DNA of 64,000 nucleotides, from NCBI GenBank assembly GCA_963733505.1, contig CAVTDW010000005.1:620001-684000 (forward strand), in the 5' to 3' direction. The DNA is from JALYXV01 sp963733505. GTDB taxonomy: Bacteria > Actinomycetota > Acidimicrobiia > Acidimicrobiales > Palsa-688. Below the pieces are notes generated by a model. The model ran no database searches, was not told where the DNA came from, and saw nothing but the letters and a program-made list of their open reading frames with translations. Position numbers and translations under genes: made by a program. Shown in pieces: positions 43,105 to 52,311 of the stretch (positions are counted from its first letter, which is position 1; each line of letters starts with the position of its first letter).

Positions 43105-44265
43105 ATGGTCATCGACTACCGCACCATCGCCGGCACCACCGATCGCCTGATCGTGGAGCTGACCAACACCGACGTCGACGAGGTCGTCCACTCGGTCGAG
43201 GCCCAGTACGACACCATCTTCACTTGGGACTACGAAAAGGGGTCCCGGCCCAAGCTCAGCCGGCTGTACGAGAAGGCCAAGACGTCGATGTGGAATGCCC
43301 AAACCGACCTCCCCTGGGACACCGAGGTCGATCAGGAGCGGATCCTGATGGACCGGATCGACAACCTTGGGGGCTTCGACCGTGGCGTCGACCTGTCGAG
43401 GACGGCCTTCGCCCGCTGGACGGACCAGGACTGGGTTCGCTTCGGCGTCGAGAGCCAGAACTGGACCCTTTCGCAGTTCATGCACGGCGAGCAGGGCGCC
43501 CTGATCTGTACCGCCCGGATCGTCGAGAACGTCCCGTGGATCGACGCCAAGTACTACGCCGCCACCCAGGTGATGGACGAGGCCCGACACCTCGAGGTGT
43601 TCTCGAAATACCTCGACACCAAGCTGAGCGGCCATTATCCCATCAACGTCCACCTGCGGGCGCTGCTCGACGACATCATCTCCGACAACCGCTGGGACAT
43701 GACGTATCTCGGCATGCAGATCATGGTGGAGGGCCTGGCGCTGGCGGCGTTCGGGTTCATCTACCAGATGACCGGCGAGCCGTTGCTCAAGCAGCTGCTG
43801 CGCTATGTGATGGCCGACGAAGCCCGCCACGTCGCGTTCGGAGTGCTGAGCCTGCAGGACTTCTACCAGAACCTCACCGCGGCCGAGATCCACGAGCGCC
43901 AGGAGTTCGCCTACGAGGCCGCGGTGCGCATGCGCGACCGCATCCTCCAGCAGGAGGTTTGGGAGCGCATGGGTGTCCCCATGGCCGACGCCCTGACCCT
44001 GATGGAAGGGTCGGCCGACCGCCAGTTGTTCCAGCAATTGTTGTTCTCCAAGATCGTGCCCAACTGCAAGAAACTCGGGCTGCTCGACGCGGGCGACGGT
44101 TGGCTACGCAAGAAGTTCGTCGACCTCGGCGTCATCTGCTTCGAGGACTGGAGCGACACCGGCGAGGAGTACGAGATGTTCCAGCTGGCCGAGGGGGCCG
44201 AGGGCGCCGAGGGCGCTGAGGGCGCCGAGGGCGCCCAGGGAGCCGCCGCCGCCGCCCCGCAATAG
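43105..44265 (+). CDS. ferritin-like di-iron protein (AurF/R2-like superfamily)
   Basis: 386 residues, mostly helical. Two carboxylate-histidine sets suit a di-iron centre: E129 (HGEQGAL), E159-x-x-H162 (DEARHLEVF), E209 (VEGLAL) and E239-x-x-H242 (DEARHVAFG). This E...ExxH...E...ExxH pattern is that of ferritin-like oxygenases and ribonucleotide-reductase R2 relatives. The substrate is unknown; co-transcription with TetR suggests inducible oxidation. The C-terminus ends in five EGA repeats and an Ala stretch. ATG 43105 follows GATAGGGGATC. Confidence 0.82.
   Translation: MVIDYRTIAGTTDRLIVELTNTDVDEVVHSVEAQYDTIFTWDYEKGSRPKLSRLYEKAKTSMWNAQTDLPWDTEVDQERILMDRIDNLGGFDRGVDLSRTAFARWTDQDWVRFGVESQNWTLSQFMHGEQGALICTARIVENVPWIDAKYYAATQVMDEARHLEVFSKYLDTKLSGHYPINVHLRALLDDIISDNRWDMTYLGMQIMVEGLALAAFGFIYQMTGEPLLKQLLRYVMADEARHVAFGVLSLQDFYQNLTAAEIHERQEFAYEAAVRMRDRILQQEVWERMGVPMADALTLMEGSADRQLFQQLLFSKIVPNCKKLGLLDAGDGWLRKKFVDLGVICFEDWSDTGEEYEMFQLAEGAEGAEGAEGAEGAQGAAAAAPQ
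44191..44235 (+). repeat. 9-bp in-frame repeat at the end of the di-iron gene
   Basis: Five copies of GAGGGCGCC (one with T, one with G substitutions) encode an EGA tripeptide repeat in the C-terminal tail. Confidence 0.85.
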
Positions 44266-44291
44266 CGCACGGCTGCCTCTTGGGAGCGGGA

Positions 44292-44297
44292 TAGGCT
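44292..44297 (+). promoter_or_regulatory. -10 element of a probable leaderless promoter (dapA)
   Basis: TAGGCT ends seven bases before the dapA ATG at 44305; no ribosome-binding site is visible in the 39-base gap. Confidence 0.45.
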
Positions 44298-44304
44298 CGA
44301 CCTC

Positions 44305-46950
44305 ATGGGTCCCGGGCGCTTCGGCGCCGTCCTCACCGCCATGGTCACGCCGTTCGACGACGGCGGTGGCCTGGACGTCGATGGTGCCGTCACCCTCGCC
44401 CGGTGGCTGGTCCAACACGGCAGCGACGGACTGGTCTTATCGGGCACGACCGGTGAAAGCCCGGTGTTGTCCGACGACGAGAAGGTGGCGCTCTGGGAGG
44501 CGGTCGCGGCGGCCGTGACGGTGCCGGTGCTCGCGGGGAGCACGAGCAACGACACCGCCCACAGCGTGGGCCTGACCGCTCGGGCGGCCCAGGCCGGTGT
44601 GGCCGGAATCCTGGCCGTGACCCCGTACTACAGCCGACCGTCGCAAAGTGGACTCGACGCCCATTTCCGGGCCGTGGCCGCGGCCACCAGCCTGCCGGTG
44701 CTGATCTACGACATCCCGGTGCGCACGGGGCGCAAGGTGGCGCACGAGACGCTCATCTCCCTCGCCCGGGAGGTTCCGACGATCGTGGGGGTCAAGGACG
44801 CCACCGGCAACCCGGGGGAGTCGGGGCGCCTGATCGCCGAGGCGCCGCCCGGGTTCGACCTCTACTCGGGCGACGACGGCCTCACCGTGCCATTGCTCGC
44901 GGTCGGCGCGGCCGGGGTGATCAGCGTGGCCGCCCACTGGGCGGGCGAGGAGATCTCGGCGATGGTCGCGTCATTCTTCAAAGGTGACGTCGACGGCGCT
45001 CGAATGTTGAACGCCCGGCTCATGGAATCGTGGCGTTTCCAGAGCGGTGATCTGACACCGAACCCCATCCCCTCCAAGGCCATGATGCGAGCCCTCGGAC
45101 TTCCCTCGGGGCAGTGCCGGCTCCCGATCGGCCCGGCGCCGGAAGGCTTGGAGGCTCGGGCGCTCGAGGTCCTCGGACGGCTAAAGGGCGGAGACGCCCT
45201 TACACCGGGGCCGGCGCCTGCGCCGCGCGTGCTGCCGTCGGCGCCGATGCCGGGGGCGGCAATGCCGTGGGTCATCAGCAGGGCATCCTTGGCTGATCCC
45301 GTCAGGCTGGTCTTCCTCGGCGGGCTCGGCGAGATCGGTCGCAACTGTGCCTGCATCGAGGTCGCGGGCCGCATCCTGATCCTCGACTGCGGGGTGATGT
45401 TCCCCGACCTGGAGATGCCGGGCGTCGACCTGGTCCTGCCGGACTTCACCTATCTGCGGGACAACGCCCACCGGATCGAGGCCTGCGTCCTGACCCACGG
45501 CCACGAGGACCACGTCGGCGGCCTCAGCTTCTTGCTGCGCGAGCTCGAGGTGCCGACCTACGGCTCCGCCCTCACGCTCGGGTTGGCCCGGAGCCGTATC
45601 GAGGAGGCGGGGCTGCTGCATCGCACCGCCATGCACCCGGTGCGCGACGGTGAGCGACGCCAGATCGGCCCATTCGACGTGGAGTTCATCCCGGTCACCC
45701 ACTCGGTGCCCCACGGCTTCGCGACGGCGTTCCACACGCCTCAGGGGATCATCCTGCACTCGGGCGACTTCAAGCTCGACCTGACCCCGGTCGACGGCCG
45801 TTCGACCGACCTGGGGCGCATCGGGGCGCTGGCGTCGACCGAGGGGATCCGGCTGCTGTTGTCGGACTCGACCAACGCCGAGGAGCCGGGGCACACCGAC
45901 ACCGAACGGTCGGTCGGCCGGGTGCTGGAGGACCTGTTCAAGGCGCACCCCGACAAGCGAATCATCGTGACCTGCTTCGCCAGCCACATCCACCGCATCC
46001 AGCAGGTGGCCGATGCTGCCCTCGGTGCCGGGCGGATCATCGCCACGCTGGGTCGGTCCATGGGCAAGAACATCGCGCTGGCCCGCACCCTGGGCTTGCT
46101 GCACATACCCGACAACATGGTGGTCGACATCGAGAAGATCGGCGACATCGACCCCCGGCGCCTCTGCATCGTTTCGACCGGCTCGCAGGGCGAGCCCATG
46201 TCGGCGCTGGCCCTCATGGCGGCGGGCGACAACCGGTGGGTGACGGTCACCAAGGGCGACCTGGTCGTGCTCTCGTCACACGCCATCCCGGGCAACGAGG
46301 CGCCCGTCGGCAAGGTGATCGACGGTCTGTGCCGCCTCGGCGCCGAAGTCGTGCACTCCGGCCTGGCCCAGGTCCACGTGAGTGGCCACGCCAAGCGCGA
46401 GGAGCTGAAGACGCTGCTGTCGATTGCCCGGCCGTCGGCGTTCATCCCGGTGCACGGGGAGTTCCGCCACCTGACCCATCACGCCCGCCTGGCCCAGGAG
46501 ATGGGGGTGCCGAGCGCCTCGGTGCTCCTGGCCGAGGACGGCGACGTCATCGAACTGAGCGACGGCGGCATCGACTTCGCGGGCCAGGTGCCGGCCGGCT
46601 ACCTGTATGTCGACGGGATCGTCGGAGACGTCGGACGGGGCGTCCTTCGCGACCGACAGGTGCTGGCCGAAGAAGGCGTCGTGGTTGTCGTCGTCACGGT
46701 GGATGCCAAGTCGGGGGAGATCCTGACGGGACCGGAGATCATCACGCATGGGTGGGTTTACGCCCCCGAAGCGGAGGCACTGCTGGACGAGGCTCGGGCC
46801 GCGGTGGTCGCCGCCCTGGAGAAGGCGATCGACGGAGGGGGCACGGACCACGAGACGTTGAAGCGTCACGCCCGCTCCGCCCTGGGCCGCTTCGTCCACG
46901 AACGGACCCGGCGCCGTCCCATGATCGTCCCGGTGGTGATGGAGGTCTAG
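44305..46950 (+). CDS. dapA: 4-hydroxy-tetrahydrodipicolinate synthase DapA, in one open frame with RNase J
   Basis: Residues 1 to about 293 are DapA of the lysine/DAP pathway: LSGTTGESPVL (G47-T-T-G-E51), VTPYYSRPSQSGL, Y135 in LIYDIP and Schiff-base K164 in IVGVKDATGN. No stop follows. A linker of about 25 residues, rich in Pro/Ala, leads in frame to RNase J (listed from 45262). dapA-rnj adjacency is standard in actinobacteria, but normally with separate frames. The 881-residue product may be a true fusion, or RNase J may start internally. Confidence 0.92.
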   Translation: MGPGRFGAVLTAMVTPFDDGGGLDVDGAVTLARWLVQHGSDGLVLSGTTGESPVLSDDEKVALWEAVAAAVTVPVLAGSTSNDTAHSVGLTARAAQAGVAGILAVTPYYSRPSQSGLDAHFRAVAAATSLPVLIYDIPVRTGRKVAHETLISLAREVPTIVGVKDATGNPGESGRLIAEAPPGFDLYSGDDGLTVPLLAVGAAGVISVAAHWAGEEISAMVASFFKGDVDGARMLNARLMESWRFQSGDLTPNPIPSKAMMRALGLPSGQCRLPIGPAPEGLEARALEVLGRLKGGDALTPGPAPAPRVLPSAPMPGAAMPWVISRASLADPVRLVFLGGLGEIGRNCACIEVAGRILILDCGVMFPDLEMPGVDLVLPDFTYLRDNAHRIEACVLTHGHEDHVGGLSFLLRELEVPTYGSALTLGLARSRIEEAGLLHRTAMHPVRDGERRQIGPFDVEFIPVTHSVPHGFATAFHTPQGIILHSGDFKLDLTPVDGRSTDLGRIGALASTEGIRLLLSDSTNAEEPGHTDTERSVGRVLEDLFKAHPDKRIIVTCFASHIHRIQQVADAALGAGRIIATLGRSMGKNIALARTLGLLHIPDNMVVDIEKIGDIDPRRLCIVSTGSQGEPMSALALMAAGDNRWVTVTKGDLVVLSSHAIPGNEAPVGKVIDGLCRLGAEVVHSGLAQVHVSGHAKREELKTLLSIARPSAFIPVHGEFRHLTHHARLAQEMGVPSASVLLAEDGDVIELSDGGIDFAGQVPAGYLYVDGIVGDVGRGVLRDRQVLAEEGVVVVVVTVDAKSGEILTGPEIITHGWVYAPEAEALLDEARAAVVAALEKAIDGGGTDHETLKRHARSALGRFVHERTRRRPMIVPVVMEV
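45262..46950 (+). CDS. rnj: ribonuclease J
   Basis: Metallo-beta-lactamase/beta-CASP exo/endoribonuclease for mRNA turnover and rRNA maturation. From ATG 45262 it would be 562 residues, the normal size. Motifs: VFLGGLGEIGRNCACIEV, LTHGHEDHVGG, HSVPHGFATAF, HSGDFKLD, beta-CASP SDSTNAEEPGHTDTERSVG, and VSGHAKREELK with VHGEFRHL. ATG 45247 is another possible start; GGGGGCGG just before 45262 could serve as ribosome-binding site. It is in the dapA frame with no stop between. Confidence 0.92.
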   Translation: MPWVISRASLADPVRLVFLGGLGEIGRNCACIEVAGRILILDCGVMFPDLEMPGVDLVLPDFTYLRDNAHRIEACVLTHGHEDHVGGLSFLLRELEVPTYGSALTLGLARSRIEEAGLLHRTAMHPVRDGERRQIGPFDVEFIPVTHSVPHGFATAFHTPQGIILHSGDFKLDLTPVDGRSTDLGRIGALASTEGIRLLLSDSTNAEEPGHTDTERSVGRVLEDLFKAHPDKRIIVTCFASHIHRIQQVADAALGAGRIIATLGRSMGKNIALARTLGLLHIPDNMVVDIEKIGDIDPRRLCIVSTGSQGEPMSALALMAAGDNRWVTVTKGDLVVLSSHAIPGNEAPVGKVIDGLCRLGAEVVHSGLAQVHVSGHAKREELKTLLSIARPSAFIPVHGEFRHLTHHARLAQEMGVPSASVLLAEDGDVIELSDGGIDFAGQVPAGYLYVDGIVGDVGRGVLRDRQVLAEEGVVVVVVTVDAKSGEILTGPEIITHGWVYAPEAEALLDEARAAVVAALEKAIDGGGTDHETLKRHARSALGRFVHERTRRRPMIVPVVMEV

Positions 46951-47013
46951 GGGGAGGCGGGAGACGGTGATACTGCTGTGACTGGTGGGGGCAGTGTTAC
47001 CTTTGAGTCCACT

Positions 47014-49481
47014 GTGGCTACTACAACGAAACGTCGGGCCACCTCGCCTGCCGCCAAGAAGCCGGCCCGGGCCACGCCCAAGGCAGCGCCGCGTGCCCGC
47101 AAGCCTGCTACCCCGCCACCCAAGGCCCGGCCCGGTGTGTTCACCCGCCTGGGGCGCAGCTTGTCGGCTGCCCTGGGTCGCCAGGCCAATGACGTGTTGG
47201 GGGTGCTTCTGGTCGTGGCGGGCGCCTTGGCCGGTCTCGGTATCTATTTCGGGTTGGCGGGCCCCGCCGGCCAGGCGATGAAGAACTCCGCCGGCGATGT
47301 GATCGGATGGTCCCGGCTCCTGGTCACGCCGGTATTGGCGCTGGCCGGAATCACCCTTATCCGGGGTGTTTCGCGCCAGGTGTTCGGCCGGATCGCGCTG
47401 GGTTGCGCCGGCGTCGTCGTATCGACGAGCGGCATCTTGCATCTGAGCCGGGGTCCGGCCCAGTGGGACCTCGGCCATCCCGGCCTCGCCGGATTGGCCG
47501 ACGCCGGGGGTTTCGTGGGCGCCATCGTCGGCGCGCCGTTGCGTCAGTTTCTGGCTCCGTGGGGGGCTGGCCTGGTCCTCACGACGGTGCTCGCCGTCTC
47601 GCTGCTGATCATGACGGGGACTCCGGTGCGCCTGGCCGGTCAACACTTCGGCCGGCTCGGGACCGGGATGGCTCGGCGCGTCGGCCGGGGGCGCGCTGGT
47701 TGGCGACGATCGGCCACGACGGCGAACGCCAGGCGGCCGTGGGCCGTCATCCGGTCACCACGTCGGCCCCACTGTTCGATCAGGACGGCGTTGCGGCTCG
47801 TGCCGGCGCCCCCGCTCCCGGGGCAGTTGGCGCCGACGCGGCCGTTCCGGCTCCGGGGGCCGCTCCGGAGGCGGAGGCTGCGCCGTCGGCGGCCCCCGCG
47901 GCCCGGGCCAAGGTCGAGGTTTCCCTGCCCCCCGACCCCGGCGCCGGCGTCGACCCGCACCAGCTGCGGATCGCCCTGGGACCGGCTGCCCAGCAGGGGG
48001 CGTGGCGTTTACCCCCCCTTGCCTTGTTGAAGCGGGCCAAGGCGGCCGAGGTGGACAAGAAGCTGGTCGAGGAGCTCGGCCGTACCCTCGAGGACTCCTT
48101 GGCGGCCCACGGCGTCGAGACCCGGCTGGTCGGCATGACGGTCGGGCCGACGGTCACCCGCTACGAGCTCGAACTGGGCCCCGGCGTCAAAGTGGCGAAA
48201 GTGACCAGCCTGCACAAGGACATCGCCTACGCCATGGCGTCGGCGGACGTGCGCATTCTGGCGCCCATCCCCGGGCGATCGGCGATCGGCGTCGAGGTGC
48301 CCAACAAGCAGCGCCAGCTCGTTGCCCTCGGTGACATCCTGTGCTCGGTCGAGGCGCATCAGGCCCGCCATCCCCTCGAGGTGGCGATGGGCCGGGACAT
48401 CGCGGGGCGAGCGGTGATGGCCAACTTGGCCGAGATGCCCCACATCCTGATCGCGGGGGCGACGGGGGCCGGCAAGTCGAGCTGCATCAACTCACTCATC
48501 ACGTCGGTCCTCGTGCGCGCCACACCCGACCAGGTGCGGATGATCCTGGTCGACCCCAAGCGCGTCGAGCTGGGCCAGTACAACGGGCTGCCTCACCTCC
48601 TCACCCAGGTCGTCGTCAACCCCAAGAAGGCGGCCAACGCGCTGGCGTGGGCGGTGCACGAGATGGAGCGTCGCTACGACCTGTTGGCCGAGGTGGGGGT
48701 GCGCGACATCACCGGGTACAACGCCGCCTTCGACCGTGGCGACCTCCAGCGCGATGCCGCCCCGGCGGCGGAGATAGGCGAACAGCGACCTGAGTATGTG
48801 CGGCTGCCGTTCATCTTGGTCGTGGTCGACGAGCTCAACGACTTGATGATGGTCGCGGCGCGAGACGTCGAGGAATCCATCTGCCGCATCGCCCAGATGG
48901 CTCGGGCGGTGGGGATCCACCTGGTCATCGCCACCCAGCGACCGTCGGTCGACGTGATCACCGGTGTCATCAAGGCCAATATTCCGTCCCGCTTGGCGTT
49001 TGCCGTGTCATCGCTTGCCGACAGCCGGGTCATCCTCGACCAACCGGGCGCGGAGCGCCTGATCGGCCAAGGCGACATGTTGCTGCTCGGTGCCTCCTCC
49101 AGCGTTCCCCGGCGGATCCAGGGGGCGTGGGTGGGCGAGGACGAGGTTCGCAAGCTGGTCGCACACTGGCGGCGCCAAGCGCAGCCCCAGTACGTCGACG
49201 GGGTGGAAGGCGACGACGCGGCGGCGGGCGGATTCGGTGGTTCGGGCGCGGCGGGTGACGATTCCGACGATGCCGAACTGCTGGAGCAGGCGTTGGAGCT
49301 CGTCGTGCGTTCCCAACTTGGGTCCACGTCGATGTTGCAGCGCAAGCTCCGGGTGGGCTTTGCCCGGGCGGGACGGCTGATGGACCTGCTGGAGCAACGG
49401 GGCGTGGTTGCAGCCTCGGAGGGATCGAAGGCCCGAGCGGTACTGATGACCGTCGAGGAGTTCGAGGCGCGCACCCGCTAG
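47014..49481 (+). CDS. ftsK: DNA translocase FtsK/SpoIIIE (one frameshift)
   Basis: Septal DNA pump. The first frame gives a basic Ala/Pro tail and about four membrane helices (e.g. VLGVLLVVAGALAGLGIYFGL). The second, from about 47700, gives the motor: TVGPTVTRYELELGPGVKVAKV, Walker A GATGAGKSS, DPKRVELGQYNGLPHLLTQVV, ILVVVDELNDLMMV, ATQRPSVDVITGVIKANIPSRLAF and a C-terminal gamma domain (STSMLQRKLRVGFARAGRLMDLLE). The frames cross near 47690 at a GGGGG run, where one added base restores continuity. GTG 47014 has TACCTT ten bases upstream; 46978 is an alternative. Confidence 0.9.
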
Positions 49482-49531
49482 CGCGTCGCCGGCCGTCGCT
49501 CGCCCGGCGCTGCTCACGTCGGCCTGCGCCT

Positions 49532-49580
49532 GCGCCTGTGACGGCCGGCCTGTGCCTCTGACGGCGCCTGTGACGGCCGG
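49532..49580 (+). repeat. 17-bp direct repeat upstream of thrB
   Basis: GCGCCTGTGACGGCCGG occurs at 49532-49548 and 49564-49580, in the 160-base gap between ftsK and thrB, with a related degenerate copy between them. No gene is seen in this gap. Confidence 0.75.
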
Positions 49581-49628
49581 TGGACGCTCCGCCGGGTGAG
49601 CTTGGCGGACGACCAGGCGGGGGGCCGA

Positions 49629-49634
49629 TATCGT
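49629..49634 (+). promoter_or_regulatory. -10 element of a probable leaderless promoter (thrB)
   Basis: TATCGT ends seven bases before the thrB ATG at 49642. Confidence 0.4.
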
Positions 49635-49641
49635 CGGGCGG

Positions 49642-50490
49642 ATGCGAGCCCGGGCCCCCGCGTCGTCGGCCAACCTCGGGCCCGGCTTCGACGCCCTGGC
49701 GGTTGCGTTGGCCCTCTACGTGGAGGTGGCGGTCGAGCCTGCCGAGCACCTGCAGGTGTCGACCGCAGGCGAGGGGTCTGACCTTCCGGCCGACGCCACC
49801 CACCTCGCAGCACGGGTGGCGGCCCAGGTGATCGGCCACGACCGACTGGCCATCACGGTCCGCTCCGAGATCCCGGTCGGGCGGGGCCTTGGATCGTCAG
49901 CCGCGCTGGCCGTCGCCGCCGCGGCCGCAGCCGGGGCCAAGGACCCCCTCGCCGTGGGCGCCCGGGTCGACGGTCACCCCGAGAACGCCGCAGCCTCGGC
50001 GCTGGGCGGGCTTGTCGCCGCCACCATGGTCGACGACGCAGCGGCGGCCGAACGCCTGCCCCTGGATCCCCACTTGGCGTTCGTGATAGTGATCCCCGAC
50101 CAGCAGCTCGCGACCAAACAGGCACGAGCGGCCTTACCGGCTTCAGTGCCCCACGCCGACGCCGGGTTCAACTTGGGCCGGATGGGCCTGCTCATCGCGG
50201 GCTTGGCCGACCACCGCCGGCTCACGCCGACCGCGACCGAGGACCGGTTGCACCAGCCATACCGGTTGCCGCTGTTCCCGCAGGCGGCACCGCTCCTGGC
50301 GGGACTGGTCGACGCAGGGGCCCTGGCCACGTCGTGGTCGGGTGCCGGCCCGAGCATCTTGGCCATCTGCACCGCGGGCACGGCGTCGCGGGTCGCGGAA
50401 GCGGGCGCCAAACTGCTCGACGAGACCGGTCTGACCGGCCAAGTCCTGCAGTTGGCGCCCGATTACGAGGGCGTGCAAACGACTATGTAG
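49642..50490 (+). CDS. thrB: homoserine kinase
   Basis: GHMP-family kinase of threonine biosynthesis, 282 residues. RAPASSANLGPGFDALAVAL at the N-terminus, ATP loop EIPVGRGLGSSAALAVAA, GHPENAAASALGGLV and C-terminal SWSGAGPSILAI are all diagnostic. thrA/thrC are not next to it. It ends opposite the minus-strand sigma gene; the 94 bases between contain no clear feature. Confidence 0.93.
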   Translation: MRARAPASSANLGPGFDALAVALALYVEVAVEPAEHLQVSTAGEGSDLPADATHLAARVAAQVIGHDRLAITVRSEIPVGRGLGSSAALAVAAAAAAGAKDPLAVGARVDGHPENAAASALGGLVAATMVDDAAAAERLPLDPHLAFVIVIPDQQLATKQARAALPASVPHADAGFNLGRMGLLIAGLADHRRLTPTATEDRLHQPYRLPLFPQAAPLLAGLVDAGALATSWSGAGPSILAICTAGTASRVAEAGAKLLDETGLTGQVLQLAPDYEGVQTTM

Positions 50491-50584
50491 CGCCCGACCG
50501 GCACCGTTCTTGCCACAAACCGATGAAATAGATACATCGAGTGACAACAATGGTCCCGGCAGGGGCCGCCTGAGGGCTTAGGGC

Positions 50585-51535
50585 TTAGCTGGCCAGCAGT
50601 TCGTGGGCGTCGGTGCCGACCAGGTCGGCCCGCAGCTTGCGCAGCGCGTTGCGTTCGATCTTGCGGATGCGCTCGCCCGACAGCTCAAGCGCCGCACCGA
50701 CCTCGTCGAGCGTCCGCGGCTCGCCCCGGTCGAGGCCGTAGCGCAGCCACAGCACCCGCCGCTCGCTCTCGGCGAGGACGCCGAGCAGTCGCTCGATGTC
50801 GCCGGACAGCAAGTTTGCGGCGGTCACGTCGAAGGGGCTTTCGGCGTCCTGGTCGGCGATCAGGTCGCCAAACTCGGTGTCGCCACCCTCGCCGACGCGG
50901 CCGGCCAGGCTGATCGGCTCGTCGTCATAGCGCAGCAGGTCGGCTACCGCTTGTTCGGTCAGCTCGCATTCCGCTGCCACTTCGGAGTCGGTCGGGAGCC
51001 GGCCCAAGCGGGCTTCGAGGCTGGCCTGGGCTCGCTTGACCTTGCGGATCTGGTCGCCGACATGGCCGGGTAGGCGGATCGTGCGCCCCGCGTTGTCGAT
51101 GGCCCGGCCGATGGCTTGGCGGATCCACCAGGTGGCGTAGGTCGAGAACTTGAAGCCCTTCCGCCAGTCGAACTTCTCGACCGCGTGGATCAGGCCCAGA
51201 TTGCCCTCTTGAATGAGGTCGAGCAACGGCAGGCCCGACCATTGATACTTGCTGGCCACCGACACGACCAACCGGAGGTTGGCCTTCACGAAGGTGTCGG
51301 CTGCCTCGTCGCCAGCGCGAACCGTGCGCTGGTGCTGCCGCCGCTCAGCCGGGCTGAGGGCGGCCGAAGAGTCCAAGGCCAGTTGTGCCTCTTGGCCAGC
51401 CTGTACCAACTGACCGAGACGCGCTTCGTCGTCCTTGGTCAAAAGTTGGTAGCGACCGACCTCGTCCAGGTACAGACGGACCAGATCCTCTTCGCGCTCG
51501 TGACGAATCTTGGGCAACCGCACTCCTTCCTTCAC
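50585..51535 (-). CDS. RNA polymerase sigma factor, sigma-70 group 2 (SigB/HrdB-like)
   Basis: 316 residues. Region 1.2 LVRLYLDEVGRYQLLTKDDEARLGQLVQ; region 2 LVVSVASKYQWSGLPLLDLIQEGNLGLIHAVEKFDWRKGFKFSTYATWWIRQAIGRAI; region 3; region 4 LGVLAESERRVLWLRYGLDRGEPRTLDEVGAALELSGERIRKIERNALRKLR. It lacks the long N-terminal extension of primary sigma factors, so an alternative group 2 factor is likely. GTG 51535 or GTG 51523 are both supported by AAGGAAGG-type sequences. Confidence 0.92.
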   Translation of the reverse strand: MKEGVRLPKIRHEREEDLVRLYLDEVGRYQLLTKDDEARLGQLVQAGQEAQLALDSSAALSPAERRQHQRTVRAGDEAADTFVKANLRLVVSVASKYQWSGLPLLDLIQEGNLGLIHAVEKFDWRKGFKFSTYATWWIRQAIGRAIDNAGRTIRLPGHVGDQIRKVKRAQASLEARLGRLPTDSEVAAECELTEQAVADLLRYDDEPISLAGRVGEGGDTEFGDLIADQDAESPFDVTAANLLSGDIERLLGVLAESERRVLWLRYGLDRGEPRTLDEVGAALELSGERIRKIERNALRKLRADLVGTDAHELLAS

Positions 51536-51710
51536 TCCTCTTTTCGGGTCTCACAAGGACCTAGCAATGGTGTAACGCCGCGTCATGCGGTTCTATGCCG
51601 CAGAGCAGCTGTGACGACCGGACATATTCTAGCCGTCCTGGGACGCCTATGCCGACAAACCCCGTAGTGTCACGTGGTCCGTAGCGGCGAGACCAAGGAG
51701 ACGGAGCCAA

Positions 51711-51863
51711 ATGGCGACCCATGAAGGATACTGCGTGAAGTGCCGCGAGAAGCGGGAGTTCGAGGGGACCGAGGTGGAGTTGGCCAACGGCCGGCGCGCC
51801 GCCCAGGGCCTGTGCCCCGTGTGCGGGACCAAGATGAACCGGATGCTGGGCGCCAAGAAGTAG
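51711..51863 (+). CDS. DUF5679-like zinc-ribbon protein
   Basis: 50-residue protein starting MATHEGYCVKCREKREFEG with two C-x-x-C pairs (C8/C11 and C35/C38 in LCPVCGTKMNR), a typical zinc ribbon. ATG 51711 is preceded by CAAGGAGACGGAG. Such tiny proteins are common in actinobacteria; function unknown. Divergent from the sigma gene. Confidence 0.85.
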   Translation: MATHEGYCVKCREKREFEGTEVELANGRRAAQGLCPVCGTKMNRMLGAKK

Positions 51864-51891
51864 CCGCACCGGCGCAACGCGTCCGATACCG

Positions 51892-52311
51892 ATGACCGCC
51901 GACCCCGGCCCCAGTCCCGGCCCCAGCCAGGACCTCGTCGCCGTTCCCAACCCCGAGCCGGGGCGGGACTACGAAGTGCGCTGCGAGACCCCGGAGTTCA
52001 CGTGCGTCTGCCCCATGACCGGCCAGCCCGACTTCGCCACGGTCACCATCGCCTACGTACCTGATCAATGGATCGTCGAGTTGAAGTCGCTCAAGCTGTA
52101 TCTGTGGCAGTACCGGCAGGTGGGAACATTTCACGAGGCGGTCACCAACAAGATCCTTGACGACTTCATCTCGACCCTCCACCCGAGGCGCATCACGGTG
52201 CGCACCGACTGGCTGGTGCGCGGGGGCATCCACACCGTGGTGGAGGCGACGCATCCGCCCGCCGCTCCGCCACCGCCGCCGCCTCCGGCCCGCCAACCGG
52301 CAGGTCAGTAG
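51892..52311 (+). CDS. queF: NADPH-dependent 7-cyano-7-deazaguanine reductase QueF (unimodular)
   Basis: Reduces preQ0 nitrile to preQ1 amine in queuosine biosynthesis. 139 residues: nucleophile C40 in FTCVCPMTGQPDFATVTI with D47, the QueF motif ELKSLKLYLW, HEAVTNKILDD, and VRGGIHTVVEA. A run of prolines ends the protein (AAPPPPPPPARQPAGQ), beyond the usual fold. No queC/D/E or tgt is nearby. Confidence 0.9.
   Translation: MTADPGPSPGPSQDLVAVPNPEPGRDYEVRCETPEFTCVCPMTGQPDFATVTIAYVPDQWIVELKSLKLYLWQYRQVGTFHEAVTNKILDDFISTLHPRRITVRTDWLVRGGIHTVVEATHPPAAPPPPPPPARQPAGQ

Noticed and set aside
41815..44265. New defence system built from TetR, di-iron enzyme and methyltransferase-Mug
   Set aside because: No nuclease effector, sensor or mobile context; regulator plus oxygenase fits inducible metabolism better.
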